Source: Bolinopsis microptera
Taxonomy: Eukaryota > Ctenophora > Tentaculata > Lobata > Bolinopsidae
DNA: 64,000 nucleotides
Direction: 5' to 3'
Assembly (NCBI RefSeq): GCF_026151205.1
Contig: NC_087079.1
Span: 6,606,169 to 6,670,168, forward strand
Both the position numbers and the translations under genes were made by a program. Shown here one piece after another: positions 11,050 to 22,700 of this stretch (position 1 is its first letter; the number at the start of each line of letters is the position of its first letter). The notes under the pieces were generated by a model. The model made no database searches, was not told where the DNA came from, and worked only from the letters and a program-made list of their open reading frames with translations.

Positions 11050-12842
11050 CTATAAGTCAAAACATGTTGACTCTCCCAACAACAAAACATAATATTGTAT
11101 CATAACAACCAAAACAGCAAAGTCCCAAAATGATCTACATGAAAACAGTCCAGATATTCTCTTGGAATCTGAAGAGCAGACAGGAAGTTCCGGATACCAA
11201 GTGTTGAGGGAGTTACAGGTCACGGTGGAGTTACCGACCACCTCCCCTGATTCACATTCAAATGTAACTGTGTCACCTGAAAATGCGGTTATAAGGTTCC
11301 ATGCAGCTAGTTACAAACTACCGACGCGACAATGAGATCCTAAAACTAGTCGAAAGCCGTGAGATTGTGAAGGAAACTTTAACCTTTTGTTTCATAAGTT
11401 TAAAGTAGCTTTTTCATTAACTTAAACTTAATTTTAACCTGCGACGAAAGGTGCATAGGACCCAGATCTTTTTCTCATCAAAGTTTTTCTCCCTCCAGTT
11501 TCCCGAGTAATATCCTCACAACCTGGTACACACTCTATAAACTTGTCCATATCTACCCACTTCCCTTCAGAACATTTCGTCCTCGTCTCATTTCTCGTTA
11601 TTTGGCGTGGAGCATACCTAAAACATTACGGTTAGGAAATAATTTTCCTTCACACATAACTGCATACCCCCTGCATCTCTGTCATAATAGCTTGTAAATG
11701 GTCCTGATATACTCCATTGAGGGACGTTAATCATATCTATAATTTATAAAAGCTGGTTACAAACTCACCCAGATCTACAAGCCAACTTGACAACTTTGTC
11801 TCCCTCTTGTAAGGGAGGCGATGAGAGGTCAGTTGTAAGGGAATCCAGTGGGTAGGTCACGTTCCAATAATAAATATCGTCATCAGGGATAGGCTGGCAA
11901 CCCTCTGTAAAGTCAAAAGAAAAAAATGAATGTAAAGTATATTTTGTGCTCATCAACGTTTTCATAAGACTCAATATGGGATTTCAAAGAACTGGCGGCT
12001 ACACTTACAATCAAGTTCAGATGAACCACCAAATGGAATTGTCAATTGCACATTCAATTTAAAGTAAAACCTACTTTTGCACCAAATATTTTGCCCAATA
12101 AATATATCAGGCTGGAACGTGCCCTCCTTGCAAGCCACTAGAATATTTCCATTCTGTTTTGTGCCACTATACTGATCAATGGCATCGACATCAACCCCAT
12201 CAATATTCCGTATTCCGTTCACCCAAACTGAACTTTCGTTTTTGCACCTACAGGCAAAGAAGCTGATAGTAAGACCTCTAAAGTGGTTAATTTTACACTA
12301 TTCGACCTAATTTTCTGCTACTTATCATGGTTCCCTGGAGCAAAATGATGTAAAGTTTCGTATGATCAGAATTATATTTATTATATCAACTTCCTCGGTT
12401 ATATCGCACTTATAGAAGCAGCATGAAAAAGAACTCACGCCTTCAAGTTTTTAAAGTGAGTATATTGCCATTCTGCTTCGTAGCCTTCTTAAGTCCTTTA
12501 TGGTTCAATACAAGTTTCTGGCTTTGTTAATTGAAATACCTCAATAGATGGGTTTCTCCGGTGGTCCAATTGGTGGCCTTTAGTTCGCTCTCGTCATCTT
12601 TAACAATTTGTGATGAGGCGTTCTTTAACATCGCACCATAACAGTCAGTTGCTTCACCGATTAGATATTTTTCAGCTATTAGATAAAAGTTAATTAAAGT
12701 TGAGGAATAATTATCATGCTTTTATATTTTTGCTATCAAATTAAGAATATGCTCTATTTGTTCAACCACAAAAACCAAGTAATCAAAATTCTTCCTCACC
12801 TTGAATTTGTAGAAAGCTTGCTATAAACATAAGAATCACCAT
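11050..12842 (-). CDS. Sushi (CCP) domain membrane protein, 6 exons, 297 aa
   Basis: Exons in transcript order: 12842-12800, 12675-12540, 12247-12075, 11904-11769, 11617-11439, 11276-11050. All junctions are GT-AG and phases close. Exon 1 encodes a signal peptide (MVILMFIASFLQIQ). Three Cys-paired modules follow: a first, atypical CCP-like module in exons 2-3 (ending IGQNIWC), a second in exons 4-5 (ending DKFIEC) and a third in exons 5-6 with the classic GDTVTFEC and STVTCN strands, ending LPVC. After a short stalk the C-terminus is hydrophobic (FWDFAVLVVMIQYYVLLL), a single membrane segment or a GPI-type signal. Sushi modules mediate protein recognition at the cell surface; the partner is unknown. 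It lies tail-to-tail with the FSIP2-like gene. Confidence 0.75.
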
Positions 12843-13262
12843 CCTTCTGCTTTATCAAATGCTAAAAAGACAAATAAATAGATCAAACGCAACAGCACAA
12901 TTGGAAGATAACTAAAGTCCTAAGCGCTTGTCGTATACATTCAGCACTTACTGTACTAGTAGCTTATTTTTATGTTCAGTACTAGGTAGTTTGTAGGAAA
13001 TACCGGTACCAATACCTGTCTCAATACATGTGTAATTTGTATTAGTATATAATATATAACATGTTCGCTGATCAGATGTCATGATTTTTGATTTCATCAG
13101 ATTTACATATTTGGGTGTAAAATCACTATTTTAATTTTCGTAGTTTTGTGAGTTGCTACATACCCGATCCGATCATCATTGATCAAATCAATTTAATTTT
13201 GACGAAACGAAATAATACAAAAGCACCTTCATAATCATATCGTAATCACAAATCTTACTTCT
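12843..13262. other. Short intergenic interval
   Basis: About 420 bp between two - strand genes. It must hold the promoter of the sushi gene and the 3' end of the coiled-coil gene. No recognisable motif or repeat seen. Confidence 0.5.
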
Positions 13263-14277
13263 TCAAAACATCATGTCACGCTCTACTAGCCGTCTTTGAA
13301 GCTGAGTCAGTTTCATCTCCTTCTTCTGTATCTCCTGCATAATGTGAAAGTTCTTGTCCTCAAAGCCTACAAACTCTAATACAAAGTCCAAAATATCAAT
13401 CGGATTAATCGTAGTTGTTTCTTTCTTAGTGTCTTCATCTTTGGTATTTTTATACTGTTGGCTATTTGCCATTTTATTTCCTTCTTTGGCATGCTGAGCT
13501 TTTGAAATACCTACTTTTCGAGTGAGTAATGCTTTCAGTTTATTTTGATCACTAAGAGTGTCTTCTAGTTGAAATATTGATTGTTCAATCGAACTTATCT
13601 TCAGCTTCATATTTCTGACTTTACCCTCCAACTCTCTTCTATAGTCAAGAATCTCCTTCCTAGCCACCTGATCTTCCTTCTCCCTCCACTTGTAATCCTC
13701 CATGTAGTCTCTCAAGAACTCATCAAAAGTCTTTTCATCCCTCTGAAGCATTTTCTCTGCGGTTTTAAGTTTTTTCTCCGCATTACGAGCTGTGTTCTCC
13801 AAACTCTGAATCTTGCTAATCTTGATCAGCTTTGTGTAGTGCATCCTTCCGATTATACGCTTTACTCGCAGTACATCAGAGATGTTCTCCTGGCATCTTG
13901 GCCGAGTATTTCTTTCACTTGTCTTGGCAGGACAGCTGGTTTCAGCTCTGGTTAAGCTTTTAGTTCTTGTTAAGCTGCTGCATTCTTTCACAAGTGTCTT
14001 TCCTTTTTGTCTTCTTGGGAGCAGGATTTTAGTGTTGCGTTCCTTTGTTACATCTTCTGATTCATCTGGACCTGGGAGAAGTATTGAGTGAATACGGTCG
14101 ATAAAGACCCATGATGCTGTCCAGAAAAACAAAATGATTGCTGTTGTAAAAGACTTGATTAACAAAATGGATCAGAATCTTTTACATACCATTTTGATCC
14201 CTCCATATGAATGACTTGGGCTTCTTTTGCTTTCCTTTCTCAGAAATGACCATATCTTGCAGTCGGTTAACATCCAT
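13263..14277 (-). CDS. Coiled-coil protein resembling the CFAP/DUF4200 ciliary family, 2 exons, 313 aa
   Basis: Exon 1 is 14277-14190 (starts MDVNRLQDMVISEKGK) and exon 2 is 14116-13263; the GT-AG junction is in phase 1. Residues about 105-230 are a charged coiled coil with AEKMLQRDEKTFDEFLRDY, then a KISSIEQSIFQLEDTL segment. This is the layout of DUF4200 proteins such as CFAP100/CCDC37 and CFAP73, axonemal dynein-regulatory factors that share an LxxDxxxFxxFL motif. A Lys/Thr-rich linker and an INPIDILDFVLEFV helix follow. The stop falls soon after QLQRRLVERD, where family members usually continue, so the protein may be shortened or its final exon may be missed: a GTAAG lies 3 bases past the stop. 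The open frame running upstream of exon 2 to 14165 reads through the intron and is not used. Confidence 0.65.
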
Positions 14278-15170
14278 AAAATACTAAATATATATCTACA
14301 AACAAGAAATATTCACACAAGAATATTATAAGCAAGTGTTTATCAGAATTTCTTATCGGTAAGCCGATACGACGGAGCTGTCATAAGCGTCAAAGCGTTC
14401 GAATTCGATTGAACAGATAGAAAACAGCTGTGTGCACATATCTCTTATCAAGTCAATATCATGCTTGTGAATAGCCTGAAGTTGTAATTAATCACATCAC
14501 CACCGGAGTGTTGGGAGAAAATGAAATTGTTAGCATACTTAACATACTTAGCTGCAGCATACTTATGATGCTTTTAATTTGTTGAGTGGCCTTTCTCTTA
14601 CAGATCTAACAATCCAGCTTATTGTATGGATGAGTATAATATATAAGCGATCTGGATATTGAAAGTACTTGATAGACAACTGTGAGGAGTCAATTTGAAA
14701 ACGAATATGTGAAGGAATATCAATGAAACGATGTAGTTGTTATACAAAGATATATAATATGAACTATAAATGAATGGTATCGACTGCTCCGTTTTGCAGA
14801 AGCAAACTGGTGCGTATTCTGAAAGTTTCATCAGTCACCACTCAATTCATCTCACCTATATTATAGTAACCTATATATAGTAAGTATCAAGTAAGTAAGT
14901 ATATTATGTGCAGATCCGTTATATCAGCATGCGTTATACCCTGATTTTTCAGCATGGTCCCAGTTTGCTCAGTGCTCTCACAAGGTTACAAGTTAGTTCC
15001 AGTTTGCTCAGTGCTCCCAACTGATCACAACTATCTCCCAGTTTGCTCAGTGCTCCCACCTGATTATAAGTCTGCCCCAGTTTGCTCAGTGCTCCCACCT
15101 GATTATAAGTCTGTCCCAGTTTGCCACCTGATTATAAGTCTGTCCCAGTTTGCTCAGTGCTCCCACCTGA
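14278..15170. other. Intergenic region between the coiled-coil gene and the GPCR
   Basis: About 890 bp. No coding exon is apparent. The side next to the GPCR is occupied by a 39-bp minisatellite that runs into the GPCR stop codon. Confidence 0.5.
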
Positions 15171-15212
15171 TTATAAGTCTGTCCCAGTTTGCTCAGTACT
15201 CCCAACTGTTCC
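14955..15212. repeat. 39-bp minisatellite overlapping the GPCR stop codon
   Basis: About six to seven units of a 39-bp sequence containing CCCAGTTTGCTCAGTGCTCC and GATTATAAGTCTG, with one unit partly deleted. On the - strand the array supplies the last few codons (EQTGTDL), the stop at 15171-15173 and the start of the 3' UTR of the GPCR gene. Because 39 is a multiple of three the + strand frame stays open for 97 codons, but that frame is only repeats. Confidence 0.9.
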
Positions 15213-16970
15213 ACCGCTCTCACTCACCCTCAGACTCCTCACACTGAACCGTATAGCACGTCTAATAAAGGATCTGAACCTGGTACTATGTAGGGTGTAG
15301 ATAACAGGGTTACAGGCTACATTCAGGTAGTAGATCTCTGACTGGAACAAGGAAAACCAGCGGGGTAGTTGGGTTTGGTAGAAAGTGGATATGAGGTTCT
15401 GCACAATGAGTGGCATGATGGAGAGGATGAAGAGCCAGGATACCCCAGATACCATCAATACTGCCTTCCTTGTCACGTTGAAGTTGGTGGCGGATAAAGA
15501 TTTGGTGATTTTGTTGATGACTTCTCTGGAGCGGGATAGGTCCCTCGTTGCTGGTCCTAGAGAACTTCCAGGGTTGGGAAAGAATACGTTGAGGTGGGGG
15601 GAAAGTCTGTTAGTGGAGTCAACTCTGGATGGCCCTGCCTTCTCGTCATCTTGCACTATTAAGTGATCTCTTGACTTCTGGTGGGATAACTCTTGGGAAG
15701 CCAGGAGGTTCTCGCGGGATATGGTGACCTTTATAGCCTTTGGAGATCTGAATTTCATTCTACCCTTTGGTGTTAAAGCTGCTATAGATCCTCCTCTAGA
15801 TTTTAATTCTGTCGGGCTGTCCATAATTTCTGACTGGTTTTGTTGCCTTGAAGCAAAGGTATTTCCTGAGTTTTGTCTCATCATCCTTTTACGAGAGTTT
15901 TCCCTTGATATTGAACTGGGCGTACACTTTTCTGCGACGGGACTCTGCACTGAAATTTTAGACTTCCCAGAGTTTTCTCGCGAGAAAATTTGTTCATCAT
16001 TCCCAGAATTATCTCTTGAATTGGTTTGTGACTTTGAAGAAACTTCTGTAGAACGTTTAGAACTTAGAGGCGAGCTTAATGAAGCAATAAAATCATTATT
16101 CGGAGGAACAGTTACCTCTTCTCTGTCCACAGCCCCTCGTGATCTTGATACTTCTCGATACTTCTTACTGTTATGACGCGAGACTATTGACAATAACGCC
16201 AGGTTCGCAATGATGATAGTGACCAGGGCAGGCAGGGCTACCACCAAAAACGCCATAGTGATAGCGTTAGCTTCCCTATGATCACTTTCCTTGTGACTAC
16301 ACTTACAGGAGAAGGTATCCGGATGGTACACAGCATACTGGCCTAACAACAGGATACACACCAACACAAAACAGACGGCTATAAACCAGATAACAGCCAC
16401 CAGAGCCACCACAGTGGACCTGGGGACTGGTCTCTGTCTGTGGTGGAGTGGGTAGACCAGAGTGTAGACTTTGTGGCAGGATATAACAGTTAGGATGAGC
16501 AGCTCCACTAGAGCGGGAACGTACACCACCAGCCCTGCAAGGAAACACACCGCCTCCCCCAGCACCCAACCTCCCACCACGGTGGAGATGGTAGTGGGTA
16601 ACCAGCTCAGGAGGGCTATCAGGAAATCAGCTACCACTAGGTTCTGGAGGAGTATTATTGAGGTTTTGTCCATGTCTATGGCTCGGTACTTGATGGAACT
16701 GACTAGAACGAGGCCGTTACCCAGGAATGCGAATAACACTCCCACAATGTTGTAGACAGCTAGTAGGATTATTACTGTAGTAGGGTAGCTGGTGAGAGGG
16801 CCGGTGGTGATTGTTAGCTGTTCGTTTACATCGGTCATGTCTGAACAATTGGATTTAAAGGTTTCAATCATGTTCATATAAAATTGATAACAAATTAGTT
16901 TGTTGTTGGGTGGAAAACATAAAAATCGCAGCAGCACAGAAAGCTGACATTTTATTAATAATTTTAACAC
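15171..16970 (-). CDS. Class A (rhodopsin-like) G-protein-coupled receptor, intronless, up to 599 aa
   Basis: One uninterrupted frame with seven hydrophobic segments. TM1 contains GNGLVLV, TM2 LQNLVVADFL, and TM7 ends CNPVIY, the NPxxY motif; Cys near 142 and Cys 222/224 can form the TM3-ECL2 disulphide. At the TM3 end the usual DRY is replaced by CHK (VISCHKVYTLVYPLHH). TM6 has SWLFILSIMP, not a standard CWxP. Intracellular loop 3 is very long (about residues 270-495), Ser/Arg-rich and likely phosphorylated. An N-glycosylation site (NCSD) precedes Met45. The true start is uncertain: the first Met gives 599 aa, but Met33, Met35 or Met45 would give a more usual N-terminus. Ligand unknown; it could be a peptide or amine-type orphan receptor. 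Confidence 0.85.
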   Translation of the reverse strand: MLKLLIKCQLSVLLRFLCFPPNNKLICYQFYMNMIETFKSNCSDMTDVNEQLTITTGPLTSYPTTVIILLAVYNIVGVLFAFLGNGLVLVSSIKYRAIDMDKTSIILLQNLVVADFLIALLSWLPTTISTVVGGWVLGEAVCFLAGLVVYVPALVELLILTVISCHKVYTLVYPLHHRQRPVPRSTVVALVAVIWFIAVCFVLVCILLLGQYAVYHPDTFSCKCSHKESDHREANAITMAFLVVALPALVTIIIANLALLSIVSRHNSKKYREVSRSRGAVDREEVTVPPNNDFIASLSSPLSSKRSTEVSSKSQTNSRDNSGNDEQIFSRENSGKSKISVQSPVAEKCTPSSISRENSRKRMMRQNSGNTFASRQQNQSEIMDSPTELKSRGGSIAALTPKGRMKFRSPKAIKVTISRENLLASQELSHQKSRDHLIVQDDEKAGPSRVDSTNRLSPHLNVFFPNPGSSLGPATRDLSRSREVINKITKSLSATNFNVTRKAVLMVSGVSWLFILSIMPLIVQNLISTFYQTQLPRWFSLFQSEIYYLNVACNPVIYTLHSTRFRSFIRRAIRFSVRSLRVSESGGTVGSTEQTGTDL

Positions 16971-19797
16971 CCAGCTTGTCTAACTCAAAGCTATCAAAAG
17001 TAAAACTGTTACCATACTAAAAAACACTGCCCTATTAATCATCTTGTTAAGCGGCCAATACACACCAGCAACAATAGGAGCCTATAACCACATACTCATA
17101 ATTCACATATAGTAATAAAATTATGCCCCCGTCACATTACACAAGGAGGTGGTGTTATAATCATAAATAAAGGGTTACAAAAGGTATGGCACCGCATGTA
17201 TTAGCTTCAATACAATTACAGTTACGAACAATTTTATAATTCCAGACGCCAGACAGATGTCACTTGCGGGTTGATTATGTCACTGAGCCCCGGCCCTAAC
17301 CACTCTCCTCCGTCGCCAATATCTAACGGTGTCTATATCTTATAGTATTAGCAAATCTTTAGTTGTACCATGTTATAGTATCTGGGAGCGGGAAAAATGG
17401 GAGGCCGAAGGATTTTGGTGAAAATCAGCCGCCACGAAAACTGATACCGTATTGGTATGTCGGTATGAGCCACGGTGCCGCCGGTTTCCTGATACTGGAT
17501 CGCGATCTATGGACTAATATCTAACTCTGAGGGCGGTATCAGCAAATCCTTAGTTTTACGATGCCATAGCATCTGGTAGCGGGAAAGGAGAGAGACCGGA
17601 GAAGAATTACGGTGAAAATCAGCTGCCACGAAAACTGATACGATGTCGATAGCAAACTAGTAGAGGAATACATCAATAATAATATTAACTGTACGTGGCC
17701 AACAGCTTGTCAAGTGGTAGTCAATTTACAATTACTGTCAACCTCAGATCCTAATTACTAATTATGTGAGGAGAACACACACATTAGCGTATTAGGACGA
17801 CACCAATTAACCAAATTAACTAGATAGTTCCGTGGAACTACACTGCCAAACAATCACTCAGTGCACAGTGTTAGAGTCACATCCTCTATGTATATTGTTT
17901 ATGAGGAGTAAGGACGGCCAAGAAAGATCATTGAACTGTAAAACATGGCCCAATGTTTATGTTAACCGGTTGCCAGCAGTTCTTTAATTAATAATACAAT
18001 TAATATTGGTTCAATAATCGATAACCAATATCAATTCCCGATATAGCTATGATCATATCTGATATCAGGTGATATAAAGTTCCCAATGGCAGTGATCATG
18101 GAATTGTATAACTACAACAGAATCATGGAATTGCTATAGATATGTTCTCAGCTGCGTCGATTGTTCGTGTACCTTTCGGAAAGGGCTTATGGTAAAAAGA
18201 TGATTTGATAGATACCTTCTTATACAATATTTTAATTTTGGTATCAACAAAATTAATATGGAATTTCAAATGCAGCTGTTAAGTGTTAAGGATATATTTT
18301 GTAAATTATGACAAAATGACATAAATCCCGGATCACACAAGAGTGGAGATATAACATGCTGCTATCATTTCAGGACTTAATACTACTGTGAGTGAACAAT
18401 GCGAGCAATCTGAAATCCAACAATCATGTAACCGTCCCACTAATTGTCTAGCGGTTATAACCGAGTCTTTAAGTTTAACGTTTAAATCACTTCCACACCA
18501 TGTTTTCAGTCGAGGAAGTATAGCTAGGATCACGGAATGCTCTTCCATATTTAAATGGTGGAAGTGCTATCGGGAGAGGACCGGAGCATCAAGCTGCATT
18601 CTCTTAGAAAATAAACTATTTCGTTTATTAATTAATTCTTTAACAAAACACGTTTCATTACAGTTTATCTGAGCTTCAACTTTCTTTTGAAGTTTTAAGG
18701 GGATTGTGAAACATTATGATAAGCAGCAATATTCCCGAAGCTGGCCCATTATAACGTATATTTTACAGATGAGCAATGTCAACAATTAAATAATGCTAAT
18801 AAATTAACTGAAGTTCTTAGAACTAAGTTTTAAAACTTTCAATAATAGTTGATAATTGATATCAAACAAAAAAGTAGGAATCATACATTTTCAAAAGTAT
18901 ATCTAAACTCTTCAAAAGTTAACGTATAATTGTATCAAATAATACGGTATCAAAAGTCATTAGAAGTATTATTTTAATGCCGTTTTTAATTTTAATGCAG
19001 TTATTGACCTCAACACCTGCTAGTCTGGGGACTGGGATTACATTGGCAACGCACCAGCCTATCATTATGCTCATCGTCTACCAGACAGATATTAATTACA
19101 TTGGACATTTATAATTTCGGAGCCACTTGTTTCCGCCATGCAAAAGTTCGAGTTTCCATATATTAGTATAATTATAAAACATAATTTCAAACAGTTTATC
19201 CAGCATTATATTTATAACACAATCAATCATAAAGTTATAAAAACGTAGAATACTCTCGAAAGGGTGTAAATTATTTTAATTGATCGTGTGTAAGCTTTTT
19301 AGATGAAATACCAAAACAGGAATATTATGTCATGTGCGAACGTTGGTCCCACAAAAGCAAAATAGAAAATTACATTATTGCAAATAAATTAAACTGTCCA
19401 GTGTCCAGGACCTAAAATGGGTAATTGTAAAAAGGTTAATATATTTGGGGGTTTATCTATTCTAAAGGTTGTCATCGTTTATTCCCATTCGAGATGATAC
19501 ATTCGAATCATAAACGATCCTTCAGGCGACATTAATTCTACTCATTATGAATAAGAGTCATTAAGGGTCATTGTCTGTCAACAAATAGGTACAATTGTTA
19601 TACTGACCGGCTGTGCTACAGTTACAGTCGCTAACAGCCGGTAAATAGCTGGTCCGCATTGTACCTATTTGCCTTGTGTGTCTTTATGTCTCTTTATGCG
19701 TCATCGCATATGAATTTCAGGATCCTCTCTCTAATCTTTGTCCCAATCCTCGTGGTAAGATCTAGATCACATTTGCACACCTTCCTTCCAATTTGTA
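16971..19797. other. Intergenic region with a diverged 125-bp duplication
   Basis: About 2.8 kb without a supportable gene. Several short open frames exist but show neither domains nor splice-consistent neighbours. It contains the promoter side of the GPCR and the uncertain 3' end of the lectin/VWC/Ig gene. The only structure seen is a direct duplication at 17319-17641. Confidence 0.5.
17319..17641. repeat. Diverged direct duplication, two units of about 125 bp
   Basis: The stretches 17319-17448 and 17516-17641 share the order AATATCTAAC, AGCAAATC.TTAGTT, TAGCGGGAAA-like, GGTGAAAATCAGC and CCACGAAAACTGATAC. Identity is clearly above background but moderate. No terminal repeats or coding potential, so it may be an old local duplication or two copies of one repeat. 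Confidence 0.65.
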
Positions 19798-22700
19798 TCA
19801 TAGAGCCGAATGCGTACCTTCTTTGCTCACCTGATAGCATTTTTTTAAAGGTTGGTAATTTAAAAAAAAAACAGATCGTTGCGAAAAAATTTCCATTTTT
19901 TTATTTAAACTTCTACAAAAATCAATAGCATCAGCTGAAATTTTCTCACCCTCAAGTTTGCAGCCCTCATTGGCTCCGGTATCCATACCACAATTGTTCT
20001 CAGTGCAAGTCATGGTACCATCTACACATTGACAAACGTTACACTCTACTTGTAGCTGGGTTCCATGTGGCACCTCACGGTACTGGAGAAGAAGCAATGT
20101 GAGCATATCTTATATCTATAGTCTATGTATATTTCTACCAGCTGGATTTTGCACTCCCATATATTACTTTAGTCAAGGTGCGCTGATGACTCACATTGCA
20201 GTCAAATGACACTTATTTTTAGGTACGTCTCGACCTAACAACTATCGCGCGATTTACTCGTGGTTTAATTGGCATCCATACCTGGAAAGTACAAGGCCTG
20301 CCAGGGACCAGACATTTGTTGTTAGTGCACGTTATAGTGCCACCACGCATGCACATGCACATGTTACAATCATCCTTGAACTTCTGAAAGAGTGTGTAGC
20401 TTGCTCCGTTGTGGGAACAGTCCGACCCCGGCCTTGACCGGGGAATCTCAATTTCGGCATCTGAACATGTGCTTCCCTGGGAATTTTGCAATTATTAGTG
20501 TGCGAATCCATTCGTATATGTTCATTTTCCCCACTTTATTACTTAAAATTCACGTTCTAACGAGTATAAAATGCGTGTCGAACTGCAGGACGTGGATCGG
20601 CACCTGACACGAGATCTCCCCGTCATTCTGACATGTGCAAGTCTGACAATCGTCCCTGAAAGATATTCCCAGCGGGAGAGTTCTCCCCCTAAACGTGCAG
20701 GAAGTAGCACTTCCACACGTGCTGCTATCACACACAGGGCGACCACTCTCGTGACACGTGCACGTTTTACAACCGTGGTCGAAGGTTTCTCCGACGTTGT
20801 AGGTTACTCCACCAAACCAGCGACATTGGACAGCAGGTACTGGATCTGAAATATGATGTATTTATGATTGATTTCGAGCTAACTAAAGTTTATTTATTAA
20901 ACCTTTGGAACGGTCATTGATTGTTAGGCATTGATGGTTCATGGTGAATTTAACAGACTGTTTATGATTATCTGACCTGGCTTGGGTTCCAGGCAGGTTT
21001 TAGTGGTACAGAAGTGTTTACCCTGACTGAGACAGGTACAGGTATTACACTGGTTCCTCCACTGTTGGTACTGCTGGTACTTGTTACCCTCACCATCCCT
21101 GCAGTATACTTCCTCACTCTCTGGGTGGGATAACAGAGGTTATCTTGTGTTATAAATCCTGATGTGACTTGTATTTCAGACACTACCATAATTAGAAGCT
21201 TGCCATAAAATCACAATTTCATTCCCAAACCTTACCACATGTTTTCTTGGTACATCTGACTCGTCCTGCAACACATATACAAGTGTTGCAGTCGTCTTTA
21301 AACCTGTCCCCGTTCTCATAGCTCTCTCCTTCATGCGAACAAGGGGGAATGATAACTTCTTTCGTTCCAAATGGCCACTCTTTCAGCACAATGGGGTCTT
21401 TTTTGAAGTTGGCTGCTTTCATGGCCATTTGTGCAGCTGTGGGTGTCGGAGGTCTTTCTGGAATAAAGCTGGGGTGGATGGTTGAATTCTTTGTTATAAT
21501 CAGAGAAAATAAAACTACAAGTTTTTGCAGCCATTAGATTTACTATCACATCATTTCAAAGCCTTGGCTCCTTTCCTGAGAGCCGCATTACCTATATAAT
21601 GAATGGTTGCGACGTCCTTTGTAGCTCCGTACTTGTTGCTGGCTAGACAAGCGAACCTGCCAGCAGCAGCAGCACCGTCTATCATGACTATCTCCTCGAC
21701 CTCCACCTCATGGAGACCCTCCTCGGCAGACCTGGCAGGTTGAGTGTGTTGTTCAGTGGACTCCTTGAAAAACACGAGAGGATGAAAATTAATTTATTGT
21801 TTAGTAATCAGTGGGGACTTTTTAGGTTAACAAGTGACAGAAAAGGTAAGTATTTAAATGTTAAAGGCCCCTACTTAAATGTCTGATTAAATAATTCTCA
21901 CTGTTTCACAGTAGGAAAGGTATTAGCACCATCCTTTAGCTTCACGATGACCACCTCAGGTTTTGGGGACCCTGTAGCGATACATCTCATTTTCTGAGCA
22001 TATCTGTTACCCAGTGAAAGGTTTTCTATTCCCAATCTTATCAATGGAGGCATCCTGACTGAGGTTATATGGAATTTAGAATATAATCTTAGGGGAATGA
22101 TAAGTGTTATAAGAAATCCACTAGTTTTGGAAATAACAAAGAATGATCAAAATCATGACGTCTTTTTACTTTTTCCTCCAGATGAAGTAGGGTTGATGTT
22201 AGTGTTCTCCTCTGAGATAACCCCTATATTAGCTACACTTGTTGTTACTCCGTTGACGTTCCACACATAGCAAGTAATCTGTAACCGTAATAAAAATAAG
22301 GGAGGTCAATAATTCTATTCATTAATAAGCACCTTCCTCAGTACATCATGAAACAGCCTTTAACTGCACATCTCAACATAAATGTGTACTGTGATTGGCA
22401 ACTGAGAAAAAGCAGTAACAAATACAAAATTTATTTTTTCATCGCCCAAACACACTGAACCTACTACAGACGGAGTAACACCCGGTTTAGCTGTGTAAAC
22501 TTTTGTAGCAGTCCTCAGACCTAGCTGTCCTGTTGATGCAGTTGATGACAGGTCAGGTTCAAATGCCTCGTCTGTTATCTTTATTTCAGGTAATGGCTCC
22601 CCTATTGCTGAACACTTCAAGGTAAACTGAAGAAGTTGGTGGTGGATAATCTACCCTTGTCATTGAAATTTAAGATAAATTTAAGCATTTTCCTATATAC

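Noticed and set aside
18333-18672. Overlapping open frames on both strands
   Set aside because: No family resemblance and no fitting splice sites.
19560-19690. Possible last exon of the lectin/VWC/Ig gene on the - strand (frames with SDCNCSTAG or AIYRLLATV)
   Set aside because: Phase and Cys pattern do not give one convincing solution; the read-through stop at 19798 was used, with the uncertainty noted.
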